Positions 53,681 to 63,946 of a stretch of DNA of 64,000 nt are shown here, one piece after another. The notes beneath the pieces are model-generated. The model was not told the origin of the DNA, did no database searches, and saw only the letters and a list, made by a program, of their open reading frames with translations. The translations under genes were made by a program, and so were the position numbers. The first letter of the stretch is position 1, and each line of letters starts with the position of its first letter. Origin of the DNA: Pseudomonas putida (GTDB taxonomy: Bacteria > Pseudomonadota > Gammaproteobacteria > Pseudomonadales > Pseudomonadaceae). The DNA lies in NCBI RefSeq assembly GCF_022627325.1, contig NZ_JAETZZ010000001.1, forward strand, positions 1 to 64,000. The letters run 5' to 3'.

Positions 53681-54738
53681 CAGTGTGCCTTGAGGTTCTG
53701 CAGCTCGACCTGGGCAGCGCCTTCAGCGGCTTGTTCGATGCGACCGATGACCCAAGGCTGCTCGCCTTCTGCACGCAGTACATTCAGTGCTGCCTCGACC
53801 TGGTCCTGGGCCACGCAGATGACCATGCCCACGCCGCAGTTCAGTACACGGTGCATCTCGTGCTCGTCGACGTTGCCTTTCTCTTGCAGGAAGTCGAATA
53901 CCGCAGGGCGCTGCCAGCTGGCCACGTCAACCACGGCCTGGGCGTTTTTCGGCAGAACGCGCGGGATGTTGTCCAGCAGGCCACCACCGGTGATGTGGGC
54001 CATGGCCTTGACGGCGCCGGTCTGCTTGATCAGTTGCAGCAGTGGCTTGACGTAGATGCGGGTCGGCGCCATCAGCAGGTCGGTCAGCGGCTTGCCGTCG
54101 AGCTGGGTGTTCTCGATGTCGGTCGCCGACACCTCGAGAATCTTGCGGATCAGCGAGTAACCGTTGGAGTGCGGGCCGGAAGACGGCAGGGCGATCAGCG
54201 CGTCGCCGGTAGCGACCTTGGAGCCGTCGATGATCTCGGCCTTTTCCACCACACCGACGCAGAAACCGGCCAGGTCGTAATCTTCGCCTTCGTACATGCC
54301 CGGCATTTCTGCGGTTTCGCCGCCAACCAGGGAGCAGCCGGCCAGCTCACAGCCGGCGCCGATGCCGGTGACCACGGTCGCGGCGACGTCGACGTTGAGC
54401 TTGCCGGTGGCGTAGTAGTCGAGGAAGAACAGCGGCTCGGCGCCGCAGACCACCAAGTCATTGACGCACATGGCGACCAGGTCCTGGCCGATGCTGTCGT
54501 GCTTGTTCAGGTTCAGCGCCAGGCGCAGCTTGGTGCCGACGCCGTCGGTGCCAGAGACCAGCACCGGCTGCTTGTAGCCGGCCGGGATCTCGCAGAGGGC
54601 GCCGAAGCCACCCAGGCCACCCATGACTTCAGGGCGTGCGGTGCGTTTTGCCACGCCCTTGATGCGTTCGACCAGTGCTTCGCCGGCGTCGATGTCTACA
54701 CCGGCGTCCTTGTAGCTCAGGGAGGGTTGCTTGCTCAT
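53680..54738 (-). CDS. purM: Phosphoribosylformylglycinamidine cyclo-ligase
   Basis: The 352-aa AIR synthetase closes the imidazole ring with ATP. Features include [20 protein letters not shown], the glycine-rich [10 protein letters not shown], and [25 protein letters not shown]. Length is standard. It is first in purM-purN-DUF3108 and divergent from the DUF2066 gene over a 317-base gap. Confidence 0.96.
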   Translation of the reverse strand: MSKQPSLSYKDAGVDIDAGEALVERIKGVAKRTARPEVMGGLGGFGALCEIPAGYKQPVLVSGTDGVGTKLRLALNLNKHDSIGQDLVAMCVNDLVVCGAEPLFFLDYYATGKLNVDVAATVVTGIGAGCELAGCSLVGGETAEMPGMYEGEDYDLAGFCVGVVEKAEIIDGSKVATGDALIALPSSGPHSNGYSLIRKILEVSATDIENTQLDGKPLTDLLMAPTRIYVKPLLQLIKQTGAVKAMAHITGGGLLDNIPRVLPKNAQAVVDVASWQRPAVFDFLQEKGNVDEHEMHRVLNCGVGMVICVAQDQVEAALNVLRAEGEQPWVIGRIEQAAEGAAQVELQNLKAH

Positions 54739-55055
54739 TGATCCAGGCCTTTAAGAGGGAGGGATTCGTAAAAACGACCGTGACGGCCAAGGCCGGCTGG
54801 GAGCGGCGGCTGCCTGAAACGTCAGAGGTCTGTGAAGGCGCGCGATTTTATCAGGGTTGCGGTGCAGCGGCCATCCTCAGGCCGACGGGCAGGGCAGTAA
54901 ATTACTGAAAAAGCCTCGCGGGTGGTTGATGCAGCCCCTTCTGTATAAGCTGCAATCAGCGAGCCCCAGTCGCGAGTCAAAGCGCTGGGGTTCTGACTGC
55001 TTTTTCTTACAGCTTGAAGCTTGCAGCTTGAAGCTCGACTGGACAGGAATCCTCA
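54739..55055. other. Divergent regulatory gap with a heptamer-repeat remnant
   Basis: No gene was recognised. A 13-base palindrome CAGTAAATTACTG sits at 54895-54907 and a TAAAAT-type -10 for purM lies near 54845. At about 55002-55036 a TTTTTCTT run leads into AGCTTGAAGCTTGCAGC heptamers, half of the hairpin element seen at 38301-38531, ending 20 bases before the DUF2066 start. Confidence 0.55.
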
Positions 55056-56123
55056 ATGCGTCTTCTCAATTATCTGTCAGCCGGCTGCCTTGCCTTGGTC
55101 AGTATCGCCGCCCAGGCCGAAAGCGTTTCCGGGCTCTATCAGGTGCGCGAACCGCTCGAAGGGCAGGGCGCTGAAGCCCGTACTGCAGCCACCACCAAGG
55201 CGCTCGATACGTTGGTGCTGCGCCTGACCGGCGACCCCAAGGCCCCGCAAAACCCGGCGCTGGCCGAACTGCGCAAAGACCCGCAACAGATCATCAACCA
55301 GGTCGGTACCGAGGCCGGCCCGCCTGAGTCGGTGATGGTCGAGTTCGACCCCGGTAGCACCGAGCGGGCCTTGCGCAAGGCCGGGCTGGCGCTGTGGGGC
55401 AGCAATCGGCCGTCGATTCTCGGCTGGTGGCTCAATGACAGTGTCGAGGGCAGCAGCCTGGTGGGCGATGGCCAGACCAGCGCCCAGGCGCTGCGCCGTG
55501 CCGCCCAGCACCGCGGCCTGCCACTGCGCCTGCCGCTGGCCGACCTGCAGGAGCAACTGGTGGCCAACGCCAAACAGCTCGAAGGCAACGACCCGGCGCC
55601 ACTGCGCGAAGCTTCCGAGCGTTATGGCGCCGATGCGCTGTTGGCCGTGCACGCCCTGGAGGCTGATGGCAAGTGGCAAGGCAAATGGCAGCTGTGGCTG
55701 GGCGACAAGCGCGAGCAAGGCAGCGCCGAAGGCGCAGACCAGGCCGCATTGGCCGATGCTGTGATGCTGGCTGTCAGCAACCGCCTGGCCTCTCGTTACG
55801 TGACCCGGCCCGGCGCCAGCAGCCAGTTGCAGGTGCAGGTGCAAGGCGTGAACCTGCAGCGTTACGCTGAGCTCAACCGCGTGCTCGAACCTTACGGCCC
55901 GCGCCTGCAACTGGCCGACGGCAAGACCTTGACCTATGGCGTCACTGCCAACCCTGAGCAGTTGCGTGCACAGCTTGGCTTGGCCAAGTTGCAGGAGGTC
56001 CCCGCTGAACAGGCGCCTCCCACCCCGGCTGCGCCTGCGCCTGGAGCCGAAGCGACGCCAGGGCAACCGGCAACGGCTGCTGTAGCCCCCAAGCCGTTCG
56101 ACGGCTTGCGTTTTCGCTGGTAA
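55056..56123 (+). CDS. DUF2066 domain protein
   Basis: The 355-aa exported protein has a signal peptide (MRLLNYLSAGCLALVSIAAQA) and the DUF2066 pattern: LYQVREPLEGQ, ARTAATTKALDTLVLRLTGD and GLALWGSNRPSILGWW. The C-terminus is Pro/Ala-rich. It may be periplasmic; function unknown. The next gene, a PerM permease, starts 12 bases later, the arrangement seen with hda in other pseudomonads. Confidence 0.87.
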   Translation: MRLLNYLSAGCLALVSIAAQAESVSGLYQVREPLEGQGAEARTAATTKALDTLVLRLTGDPKAPQNPALAELRKDPQQIINQVGTEAGPPESVMVEFDPGSTERALRKAGLALWGSNRPSILGWWLNDSVEGSSLVGDGQTSAQALRRAAQHRGLPLRLPLADLQEQLVANAKQLEGNDPAPLREASERYGADALLAVHALEADGKWQGKWQLWLGDKREQGSAEGADQAALADAVMLAVSNRLASRYVTRPGASSQLQVQVQGVNLQRYAELNRVLEPYGPRLQLADGKTLTYGVTANPEQLRAQLGLAKLQEVPAEQAPPTPAAPAPGAEATPGQPATAAVAPKPFDGLRFRW

Positions 56124-56135
56124 GGATAAGCGACC

Positions 56136-57209
56136 ATGACTGATATGCGCCGTTGGATCTGGGTGGGTGTCGCCCTGCTGATCGCCCTGCTTCTTTATGG
56201 CCTGCACAACATCCTCTCACCCTTTTTGGTGGGGATCCTGCTGGCTTATCTGGCCGATCCGCTGGTCGATCGCCTGGAGCGCATGGGGTTGTCGCGGACC
56301 TGGGGAGTGGTGGTGGTCTTCACCCTGTTCACCTTGATCCTGCTGGCGCTGCTGCTCATCCTGATCCCGATGCTGGCCAAACAGCTGGTGCGGCTGTATG
56401 AACTGACGCCGCAGATGCTCGACTGGTTGCAACATGTGGCGCTGCCCTGGGTGCAGAGCCGCCTGGGCCTGGCCGACGGGTTCTGGAAGTTCGACAAGAT
56501 CAAGGCCGCGGTCAGTGAACACATGGGCCAGACCACGGACATCGTTGGCATGCTGCTGTCCCAAGCCACTGCCTCGAGCCTGGCGCTGCTGGCCTGGCTG
56601 GCCAACTTCGTGCTGATCCCGGTGGTGGGCTTCTATCTGTTGCGCGACTGGGACCTGATGATGGCCAAACTGCGCAGCCTGCTGCCGCGCCAGCGCGAGT
56701 CGCAGGTGGTCGGGCTGGCCGCAGAGTGCCATGAGGTGTTGGGGGCCTTCGTGCGGGGCCAGTTGATGGTCATGCTGGCGCTCGGGGTGATCTATTCCGC
56801 CGGGCTGATGCTGGTGGGGCTGGAACTGGGGCTGCTGATCGGCATGCTGGCCGGCTTGGCGGCCATCGTGCCCTATATGGGCTTCATCATAGGCATCGGT
56901 GCGGCGCTGGTGGCCGGGCTGTTCCAGTTTGGCGGCGATCTGTACCCGATGCTGGGCATCGTCGCAGTGTTCATGGTCGGTCAGGCGCTGGAAGGCATGG
57001 TGCTGACACCGTTGCTGGTGGGGGACCGTATCGGCCTGCATCCGGTGGCGGTGATCTTCGCCATCCTTGCCGGGGGCGAACTGTTCGGCTTTACCGGTGT
57101 GCTGCTGGCCTTGCCAGTGGCTGCAGTGATCATGGTGCTGCTGCGCCATGTGCATGACCTGTACAAGGAATCGGACATGTACGCGGGGGAGGTCGACCCT
57201 GATCTGTAA
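56136..57209 (+). CDS. AI-2E/PerM family transporter
   Basis: The 357-aa inner-membrane protein has about seven hydrophobic segments and the PerM signatures LLAYLADPLVDRLERMG near the N-terminus, GFYLLRDWDLMMAKLRSLLPR, and GDRIGLHPVAVIFAILAGGELFGFTGVLLALPVAAV near the C-terminus. Substrate is unknown; family members export varied solutes. It sits between DUF2066 and hda. Confidence 0.88.
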   Translation: MTDMRRWIWVGVALLIALLLYGLHNILSPFLVGILLAYLADPLVDRLERMGLSRTWGVVVVFTLFTLILLALLLILIPMLAKQLVRLYELTPQMLDWLQHVALPWVQSRLGLADGFWKFDKIKAAVSEHMGQTTDIVGMLLSQATASSLALLAWLANFVLIPVVGFYLLRDWDLMMAKLRSLLPRQRESQVVGLAAECHEVLGAFVRGQLMVMLALGVIYSAGLMLVGLELGLLIGMLAGLAAIVPYMGFIIGIGAALVAGLFQFGGDLYPMLGIVAVFMVGQALEGMVLTPLLVGDRIGLHPVAVIFAILAGGELFGFTGVLLALPVAAVIMVLLRHVHDLYKESDMYAGEVDPDL

Positions 57210-57388
57210 GCTGCTGTCTTGCTCTACTTCTAAAACCCGGCGCAGTCCATGTGGGCGCCAAACTGTCTTGCAACTCGTTGATTTTGCTTGTGCTACGTGC
57301 CTTCGCGATTGTGCCACCCGCGTTGCGGGTATAGACTTTGCACACCGATCACCCTAGGCCCCCTGTGGTCTCCCGACCGCCCGCGAGC

Positions 57389-58096
57389 ATGAAACCACCG
57401 ATCCAGTTGCCCCTGGGTGTGCGCCTGCGCGATGACGCCACCTTCATCAACTACTATCCGGGCGCCAATGCAGCGGCGTTGGGCTACGTAGAGCGGCTGT
57501 GCGAAGCCGACGCCGGCTGGACCGAGAGCCTCATCTACCTGTGGGGCAAGCAGGGTGTCGGCCGTAGCCACCTGTTGCAAGCCGCCACTCACCGCTTCCA
57601 GCAGCGGGGCGAAGCCGCTGTGTACCTGCCGCTGGCGCAGTTGCTCGATCGTGGTATCGGGTTGCTCGATTACCTGGCGCAGTACGAACTGGTGTGCATC
57701 GACGACTTGCACGTGATTGCCGGCAAGGCAGAGTGGGAAGAGGCGATGTTCCATCTGTTCAACCGCCTGCGCGACAGTGGTCGGCGCCTGCTGCTGGCCG
57801 CCTCGGCCTCGCCGCGCGAACTGCCGATCAAGCTGCCCGACCTCAAGTCCCGCCTGACCCTGGCGCTGGTATTCCAGATGCGCGGGCTGTCTGATGAAGA
57901 CAAGCTGCGCGCCCTGCAATTGCGCGCTTCGCGCCGTGGCCTGCACCTGACCGATGAAGTCGGCCACTTCATCCTGACCCGTGGTACGCGCAGCATGAGT
58001 GCCCTGTTCGACCTGCTCGAGCGGCTCGATCAGGCTTCTTTGCAGGCACAGCGCAAGCTGACCATCCCGTTCCTGAAAGAAACCCTTGGCTGGTAA
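57389..58096 (+). CDS. hda: DnaA regulatory inactivator Hda
   Basis: The 235-aa AAA+ protein is a DnaA-like homologue without a DNA-binding domain. The Walker A is LWGKQGVGRSHLLQA and the Walker B LVCIDDLHVIAGK; LKSRLTLALVFQM and the C-terminal arginine-finger region follow. Hda with the clamp triggers DnaA-ATP hydrolysis and prevents over-initiation. The ATG at 57389 (MKPPIQLPLGVRL) gives the family N-terminus; an upstream frame from 57338 exists. Confidence 0.93.
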   Translation: MKPPIQLPLGVRLRDDATFINYYPGANAAALGYVERLCEADAGWTESLIYLWGKQGVGRSHLLQAATHRFQQRGEAAVYLPLAQLLDRGIGLLDYLAQYELVCIDDLHVIAGKAEWEEAMFHLFNRLRDSGRRLLLAASASPRELPIKLPDLKSRLTLALVFQMRGLSDEDKLRALQLRASRRGLHLTDEVGHFILTRGTRSMSALFDLLERLDQASLQAQRKLTIPFLKETLGW

Positions 58097-58222
58097 GCCC
58101 TTGAATACGGGGCTTTGAGCGGCAAAACGAAAAAGTCACATCTTTTTCGATAAAATTTGCAAATGGGCCTGATAGAAGGCATAGTTTCCCCCTTCTAAAG
58201 GACTACAGACACGGTCGTGCCC

Positions 58223-58867
58223 ATGCTCAAGCGCTTCGCACCCCTCGTGCCCCTCGCACTTGTGACCCTGCTGATTGGCTGCGCGGCCCAAGGCCCTGTT
58301 TCCCAGCCCCAGGATCACACCCCGGTCGCCGCTCAGTCGGCGCCCAAGGCCAAAGCTTCGGTATCGTCCGTGTTCGGCGAGCAACCCGAAGTGGCCACTG
58401 AAGATGACCTTCAGGCGTTCTCCAGCACCAGCAAGCCTTATCAGTTGCCAGTATTGGCCGACAGCATCCTCGAACGTGGCATGTCGCTGATCGGTACCCG
58501 TTACCGCTACGGTGGTACCTCGCAGGCGTCCGGTTTCGATTGCAGCGGTTTCATCGGCTACCTGTTTCGCGAAGAGGCCGGCATGACCCTGCCGCGCTCG
58601 ACCCGCGAAATGATCAACGTCGATGCGCCCAAGGTGGCCCGCAACAAGCTCAAGCCGGGTGACTTGCTGTTCTTCAGCACCAATGGCCGTGGCCGTGTCA
58701 GCCATGCCGGCATCTATCTGGGTGACAACCAGTTCATCCACTCCAGCAGCCGCCGCAGCGGTGGTGTGCGCATCGACAACCTCGGTGATCGCTACTGGAG
58801 CAAGACCTTCCTCGAGGCCAAGCGCGCCCTGGCCATGGCGCCGGCGAGCAATCTCGCACGCAACTGA
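58223..58867 (+). CDS. NlpC/P60 lipoprotein (paralogue 1)
   Basis: The 214-aa lipoprotein endopeptidase has lipobox LLIGCA and an NlpC/P60 cysteine peptidase domain: FDCSGFIGYLF (Cys), SHAGIYLG (His) and the GDLLFF and SRSTREMI segments. It should cleave peptidoglycan stem peptides in the periplasm. The ATG at 58223 is preferred; a GTG at 58217 is nearer the AAGGA at 58197-58201. A paralogue follows. Confidence 0.87.
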   Translation: MLKRFAPLVPLALVTLLIGCAAQGPVSQPQDHTPVAAQSAPKAKASVSSVFGEQPEVATEDDLQAFSSTSKPYQLPVLADSILERGMSLIGTRYRYGGTSQASGFDCSGFIGYLFREEAGMTLPRSTREMINVDAPKVARNKLKPGDLLFFSTNGRGRVSHAGIYLGDNQFIHSSSRRSGGVRIDNLGDRYWSKTFLEAKRALAMAPASNLARN

Positions 58868-58888
58868 TATCAAAATGATGTACTCTGC

Positions 58889-58922
58889 CACGGCGACGAT
58901 GCTTGAAAAGCTAGTCGCCGTG
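58889..58922 (+). terminator. Hairpin between the two NlpC/P60 genes
   Basis: CACGGCGAC (58889-58897) pairs with GTCGCCGTG (58914-58922) over a 16-base loop, 22 bases past the stop. Only a short T-tract follows; attenuation or partial termination is likely. Confidence 0.6.
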
Positions 58923-59002
58923 CGTATTTACAGAATGCGTCTAATCTAAATTCTCAACACTTTTCGGTTGCAGCCCAGCGATCTCAGACAGGATGTTCTG
59001 CC

Positions 59003-59536
59003 ATGGTGATGATGGCGCGCTTCGCACTCCTTTCCCTGGTGGCATTGCTTGCCGCCTGCTCCAGCCGTGCCCCGGCACCGGCGCCTGTGGTACAGCCTCA
59101 GGTCTCGTACAGCCAACCCCCTGCTTCGCCGATTGCCAACGACGTGCTGATGCGCGCGATCGGTCTGGTGGGTACGCCGTATCGCTGGGGCGGTAACACT
59201 CCCGATTCCGGTTTCGATTGCAGTGGCTTGATCAACTACGTCTACCGGGATGCAGCGGGTATCAGCCTGCCTCGTTCCACCCGAGAAATGATCGTCATGC
59301 GTGCTCCGACCGTGGATGTCCACTCACTGCAATCGGGCGACCTGGTGTTCTTCGCCACCAGCGGTGGCTCGCAGGTCAGTCACGCCGGTATCTACGTGGG
59401 CGAAGGCCGTTTCGTGCATGCGCCGTCCACCGGTGGCACTGTACGCCTGGATTACCTGTCCAACAGTTACTGGTCCAAAGCCTACCTGCAGGCAAAACGG
59501 GTGATCACTCAAGGGCATCTGGCGCATAACCCTTGA
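59003..59536 (+). CDS. NlpC/P60 lipoprotein (paralogue 2)
   Basis: The 177-aa lipoprotein has lipobox LLAACS and the same peptidase motifs (FDCSGLINYVYRDAAG, SRSTREMIVM, GDLVFFATSGGSQ, SHAGIYVG). It lacks the extra N-terminal stretch of its neighbour. AGGA lies 11 bases before the ATG. The pair probably arose by duplication; both would be peptidoglycan endopeptidases with distinct expression. Confidence 0.87.
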   Translation: MVMMARFALLSLVALLAACSSRAPAPAPVVQPQVSYSQPPASPIANDVLMRAIGLVGTPYRWGGNTPDSGFDCSGLINYVYRDAAGISLPRSTREMIVMRAPTVDVHSLQSGDLVFFATSGGSQVSHAGIYVGEGRFVHAPSTGGTVRLDYLSNSYWSKAYLQAKRVITQGHLAHNP

Positions 59537-59548
59537 TCGCGCAAGGCG

Positions 59549-60865
<1,317 letters not shown>

Positions 60866-61069
60866 GTCTGCACCCCTGTGACGATGCTCTTGAAGATTCA
60901 GAGCCGGGAGAACGGCCAGTGGTTCAGCTGAGCACTTCCCGGTCGTAGCGGCCGATCCGCTCGCAGCGATCCATGAGCAAGCGATCATGCGCCTTTATCG
61001 GCATCAGATCGCTGCCAAATCACCCCCTCCGATTGACGCTCCCGGTGCAACACTCTAACCTTCGCGCGT

Positions 61070-61262
61070 GTTTCAGGTGCCCTGCAAGCCCGTCTGGGCA
61101 GGGTGAAACTGGGAAGCCGGTGTGCGCCTATAAGGTGCGAGTCCGGCGCTGCCCCCGCAACGGTAGGTGAGTCAAAAACCGCGCACGGCCACTGGATGCC
61201 AGTATCCGGGAAGGCGCGCGGGCCCGGGCCAACGCCCGCTCACGAGCCCGGAGACCGGCCTG
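61070..61262 (+). promoter_or_regulatory. Cobalamin riboswitch
   Basis: The segment shows the cobalamin-riboswitch core: GGGAAGCCGGTG (from 61111), GCTGCCCCCGCAACGGTA (61149-61166), CCACTGG near 61190, GGGAAGGCG and AGCCCGGAGACCGGCC (61245-61260). A kissing-loop-like TTTCAGGTGCC starts it. It lies about 130 bases before cobO, so adenosyl-cobalamin should turn down cobO-cobB-bluB-cobD. Confidence 0.94.
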
Positions 61263-61395
61263 TCACTGCCAACGGCATCACGGAGGGTGATGCGCGGTGC
61301 ACCGTGGCGTCTGGCCACGGCCCTGCGCGCTCTCCGTCTGCCCGCCTATCGACCTGTCGCCGTGTCTTACGCGGCGACAGCCTGCGGAGACCCCC

Positions 61396-62007
61396 ATGAG
61401 CGAAACCACCGAACGCGACGAACGTCACCTGGCGCGCATGCAGCGCAAGAAGGCGATCATCGACGAGCGCATCGCCAATTCCCCTAATGAGTGCGGCCTG
61501 CTGCTGGTGCTGACCGGCAATGGCAAGGGCAAGAGCAGTTCGGCGTTCGGCATGCTCGCACGCGCCTTGGGCCACGGCATGCAGTGTGGCGTGGTGCAGT
61601 TCATCAAGGGCCGCAACAGTACCGGCGAGGAGCTGTTCTTCCGGCGCTTCCCCGAGCAGGTGCGTTACCACGTGATGGGCGAAGGCTTCACCTGGGAAAC
61701 CCAGGACCGCCAGCGCGACATTGCCGCCGCTGAGGCAGCCTGGGCGGTTTCACGCCAACTGCTGCAGGACCCGAGCGTCCAGTTCGTGGTGCTCGACGAG
61801 CTGAACATCGCCCTCAAGCACGGCTACCTCGACCTCGATCAGGTGCTTGGCGACATCCAGGCGCGCCCCCCCATGCAGCATGTGATCGTCACTGGCCGCG
61901 CGGCCAAAGCCGAAATGGTCGAGCTGGCCGACACCGTTACCGAGATGGGCATGCTCAAGCATGCCTTCCAGGCGGGTATCCGTGCCCAGAAGGGCGTCGA
62001 ACTGTGA
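61396..62007 (+). CDS. cobO: Cob(I)yrinic acid a,c-diamide adenosyltransferase (CobO/BtuR)
   Basis: The 203-aa enzyme attaches the adenosyl group to corrinoids. The P-loop GNGKGKSSSAFGML is near residues 42-50; VVLDELNIALKHGYLD and VTGRAAKAEMVELADTVTEM follow. It is the first gene after the riboswitch. The stop TGA overlaps the cobB start GTG by 4 bases. Confidence 0.96.
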   Translation: MSETTERDERHLARMQRKKAIIDERIANSPNECGLLLVLTGNGKGKSSSAFGMLARALGHGMQCGVVQFIKGRNSTGEELFFRRFPEQVRYHVMGEGFTWETQDRQRDIAAAEAAWAVSRQLLQDPSVQFVVLDELNIALKHGYLDLDQVLGDIQARPPMQHVIVTGRAAKAEMVELADTVTEMGMLKHAFQAGIRAQKGVEL

Positions 62008-63299
62008 GTCAGACGCGCCACTGCCCAGCCGTTCTGATCGCAGCACCGGCATCTGGCCAGGGCAAGACCACCGTGACCGCAGCCCTGGCCCGCCTGCACC
62101 GCAACCTTGGGCGCAAGGTCCGTGTGTTCAAATGCGGGCCTGATTTTCTCGACCCGATGATCCTCGAGCGTGCCAGCGGGGCGCCGGTGTACCAGCTCGA
62201 CCTGTGGATGATCGGTGCGCAGGAAAGCCGCCGCCTGCTGTGGGACGCGGCGGGTGAGGCCGACCTTATCCTGATAGAGGGCGTGATGGGGCTGTTCGAC
62301 GGCACCCCGTCCAGTGCCGACCTGGCGCGCCACTTCGGCGTGCCGGTGTTGGCGGTGATCGATGGTACGGCCATGGCCCAGACCTTTGGTGCACTGGCCC
62401 TGGGGTTGGCGCGCTACCAGCCCGACCTGCCGTTCGCTGGGGTGCTCGCCAACCGTGTCGGCAGCCTGCGCCACGCGCAGTTGCTCGAAGGCAGCCTGAG
62501 CGAAGGCCTGCGCTGGTACGGCGGGCTGTCGCGCGAGCGCGGTATCGAGCTGCCCAGCCGCCACCTGGGGTTGGTGCAGGCCAGCGAGCTGAATGACCTG
62601 GATGCGCGTCTGGATGCTGCCGCCCAGGCACTGGGCAGCAGCTGCGATGCCGCATTGCCGCCGCCGGTGGCATTCGCCGCGCCGCAGGAAGTGCCCTGCA
62701 CCGCCTCGCTGGCGGGTGTGCGCATTGGCGTCGCCCGGGACGCAGCGTTCGCCTTCACCTACGGCGCCAACCTCGACCTGCTGCGCAACCTGGGCGCACA
62801 GCTGGCGTTCTTCTCACCGCTGCACGACCGCGCGCTGCCCGATGTAGACAGCCTGTACCTGCCGGGCGGCTACCCGGAGCTGTACCACCATGCGCTGGCC
62901 GCCAACGCCCCGATGTGCGCCGCGATCCGTGCGCACCACGGCGCGGGCAAGCCGTTGCTGGCCGAGTGCGGTGGCATGCTCTACCTGCTCGATGCCCTGA
63001 CCGACGTAGCCGGTGAGCGTGCAGCGCTGCTCGGCCTGCTGCCCGGCGAGGCGACCATGCAAAAACGCTTGGCGGCGCTGGCCCTGCAAGCTGTGGAGCT
63101 GCCCGAAGGCACTCTGCGCGGCCACACCTACCACCACTCCCTGACCAGCACCGAGCTGCAGCCCATCGCGCGCGGCCTGAGCCCCAACGGCGGGCGCGGC
63201 AACGAGGCGGTCTACCGCCTTGGGCGGCTCACTGCATCCTATGTGCACTTCTATTTCCCCTCCAACCCAGAGGCGGCGGCGGCGCTGTTGCGGCCATGA
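62004..63299 (+). CDS. cobB: Cobyrinic acid a,c-diamide synthase
   Basis: The 431-aa CobB/CbiA enzyme amidates the a and c carboxylates. It has an N-terminal ATP-binding P-loop (APASGQGKTTVTAALARLHRNLGR), DLWMIG and a C-terminal class-I glutamine amidotransferase with LAECGGMLYLLDALTD (catalytic Cys) and FYFPSNPE at the end. The start is GTG at 62004, 4 bases overlapping cobO. bluB overlaps the stop by 4 bases. Confidence 0.96.
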   Translation: MSQTRHCPAVLIAAPASGQGKTTVTAALARLHRNLGRKVRVFKCGPDFLDPMILERASGAPVYQLDLWMIGAQESRRLLWDAAGEADLILIEGVMGLFDGTPSSADLARHFGVPVLAVIDGTAMAQTFGALALGLARYQPDLPFAGVLANRVGSLRHAQLLEGSLSEGLRWYGGLSRERGIELPSRHLGLVQASELNDLDARLDAAAQALGSSCDAALPPPVAFAAPQEVPCTASLAGVRIGVARDAAFAFTYGANLDLLRNLGAQLAFFSPLHDRALPDVDSLYLPGGYPELYHHALAANAPMCAAIRAHHGAGKPLLAECGGMLYLLDALTDVAGERAALLGLLPGEATMQKRLAALALQAVELPEGTLRGHTYHHSLTSTELQPIARGLSPNGGRGNEAVYRLGRLTASYVHFYFPSNPEAAAALLRP

Positions 63300-63946
63300 G
63301 CGAGCACGCCTTCAGTGACGCCGAGCGCGCGGCCGTCTACCGGGCAATCGGCGAGCGCCGCGACATGCGCCACTTCGCCGGCGGCAGCGTTGCGCCTGAC
63401 GTGCTCGGCCGCCTGCTCGGCGCGGCGCACCAGGCCCCCAGCGTTGGCCTGATGCAGCCTTGGCGTTTCATCCGCATCAGCCAGGGGGATCTGCGCGGGC
63501 GGATCCAGGCGCTGGTGGAGGAGGAGCGGGTGCGCACGGCCCAGGCCTTGGGCGAGCGCAGCGACGCCTTCATGAAGCTCAAGGTAGAAGGCATCAACGA
63601 CTGCGCCGAAGTCTTGGTGGCGGCATTGATGGACAACCGCGAGCCACATATTTTCGGCCGGCGGACCTTGCCGGAAATGGACCTCGCCTCGCTCGCCTGC
63701 GCCATTCAGAACCTGTGGCTGGCGGCCCGTGCCGAAGGGCTGGGGCTGGGCTGGGTCTCGTTGTTCGACCCGCAGGCACTGGCTGCGCTGCTGGGCATGC
63801 CTGCCGGCGCCAAACCGGTGGCGGTGCTGTGCCTGGGGCCTGTCACCGAGTTCTATCCGGCGCCCATGCTGGTGATGGAAAACTGGGCCCAGGAACGGCC
63901 TTTGAGCGACATGCTGTATGAGAACCACTGGGGAGAGCGCCCATGA
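63296..63946 (+). CDS. bluB: 5,6-dimethylbenzimidazole synthase BluB
   Basis: The 216-aa nitroreductase-fold enzyme splits reduced FMN with oxygen to give DMB, the lower ligand of B12. Motifs are RRDMRHFAGGSV, AAHQAPSVGLMQPWRF and LGLGWVSLFD, with the C-terminal LGPVTEFYPAPML. It overlaps cobB and the next gene by 4 bases each, so the unit is tightly coupled. Its presence means aerobic DMB synthesis by the cell. Confidence 0.95.
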   Translation: MSEHAFSDAERAAVYRAIGERRDMRHFAGGSVAPDVLGRLLGAAHQAPSVGLMQPWRFIRISQGDLRGRIQALVEEERVRTAQALGERSDAFMKLKVEGINDCAEVLVAALMDNREPHIFGRRTLPEMDLASLACAIQNLWLAARAEGLGLGWVSLFDPQALAALLGMPAGAKPVAVLCLGPVTEFYPAPMLVMENWAQERPLSDMLYENHWGERP

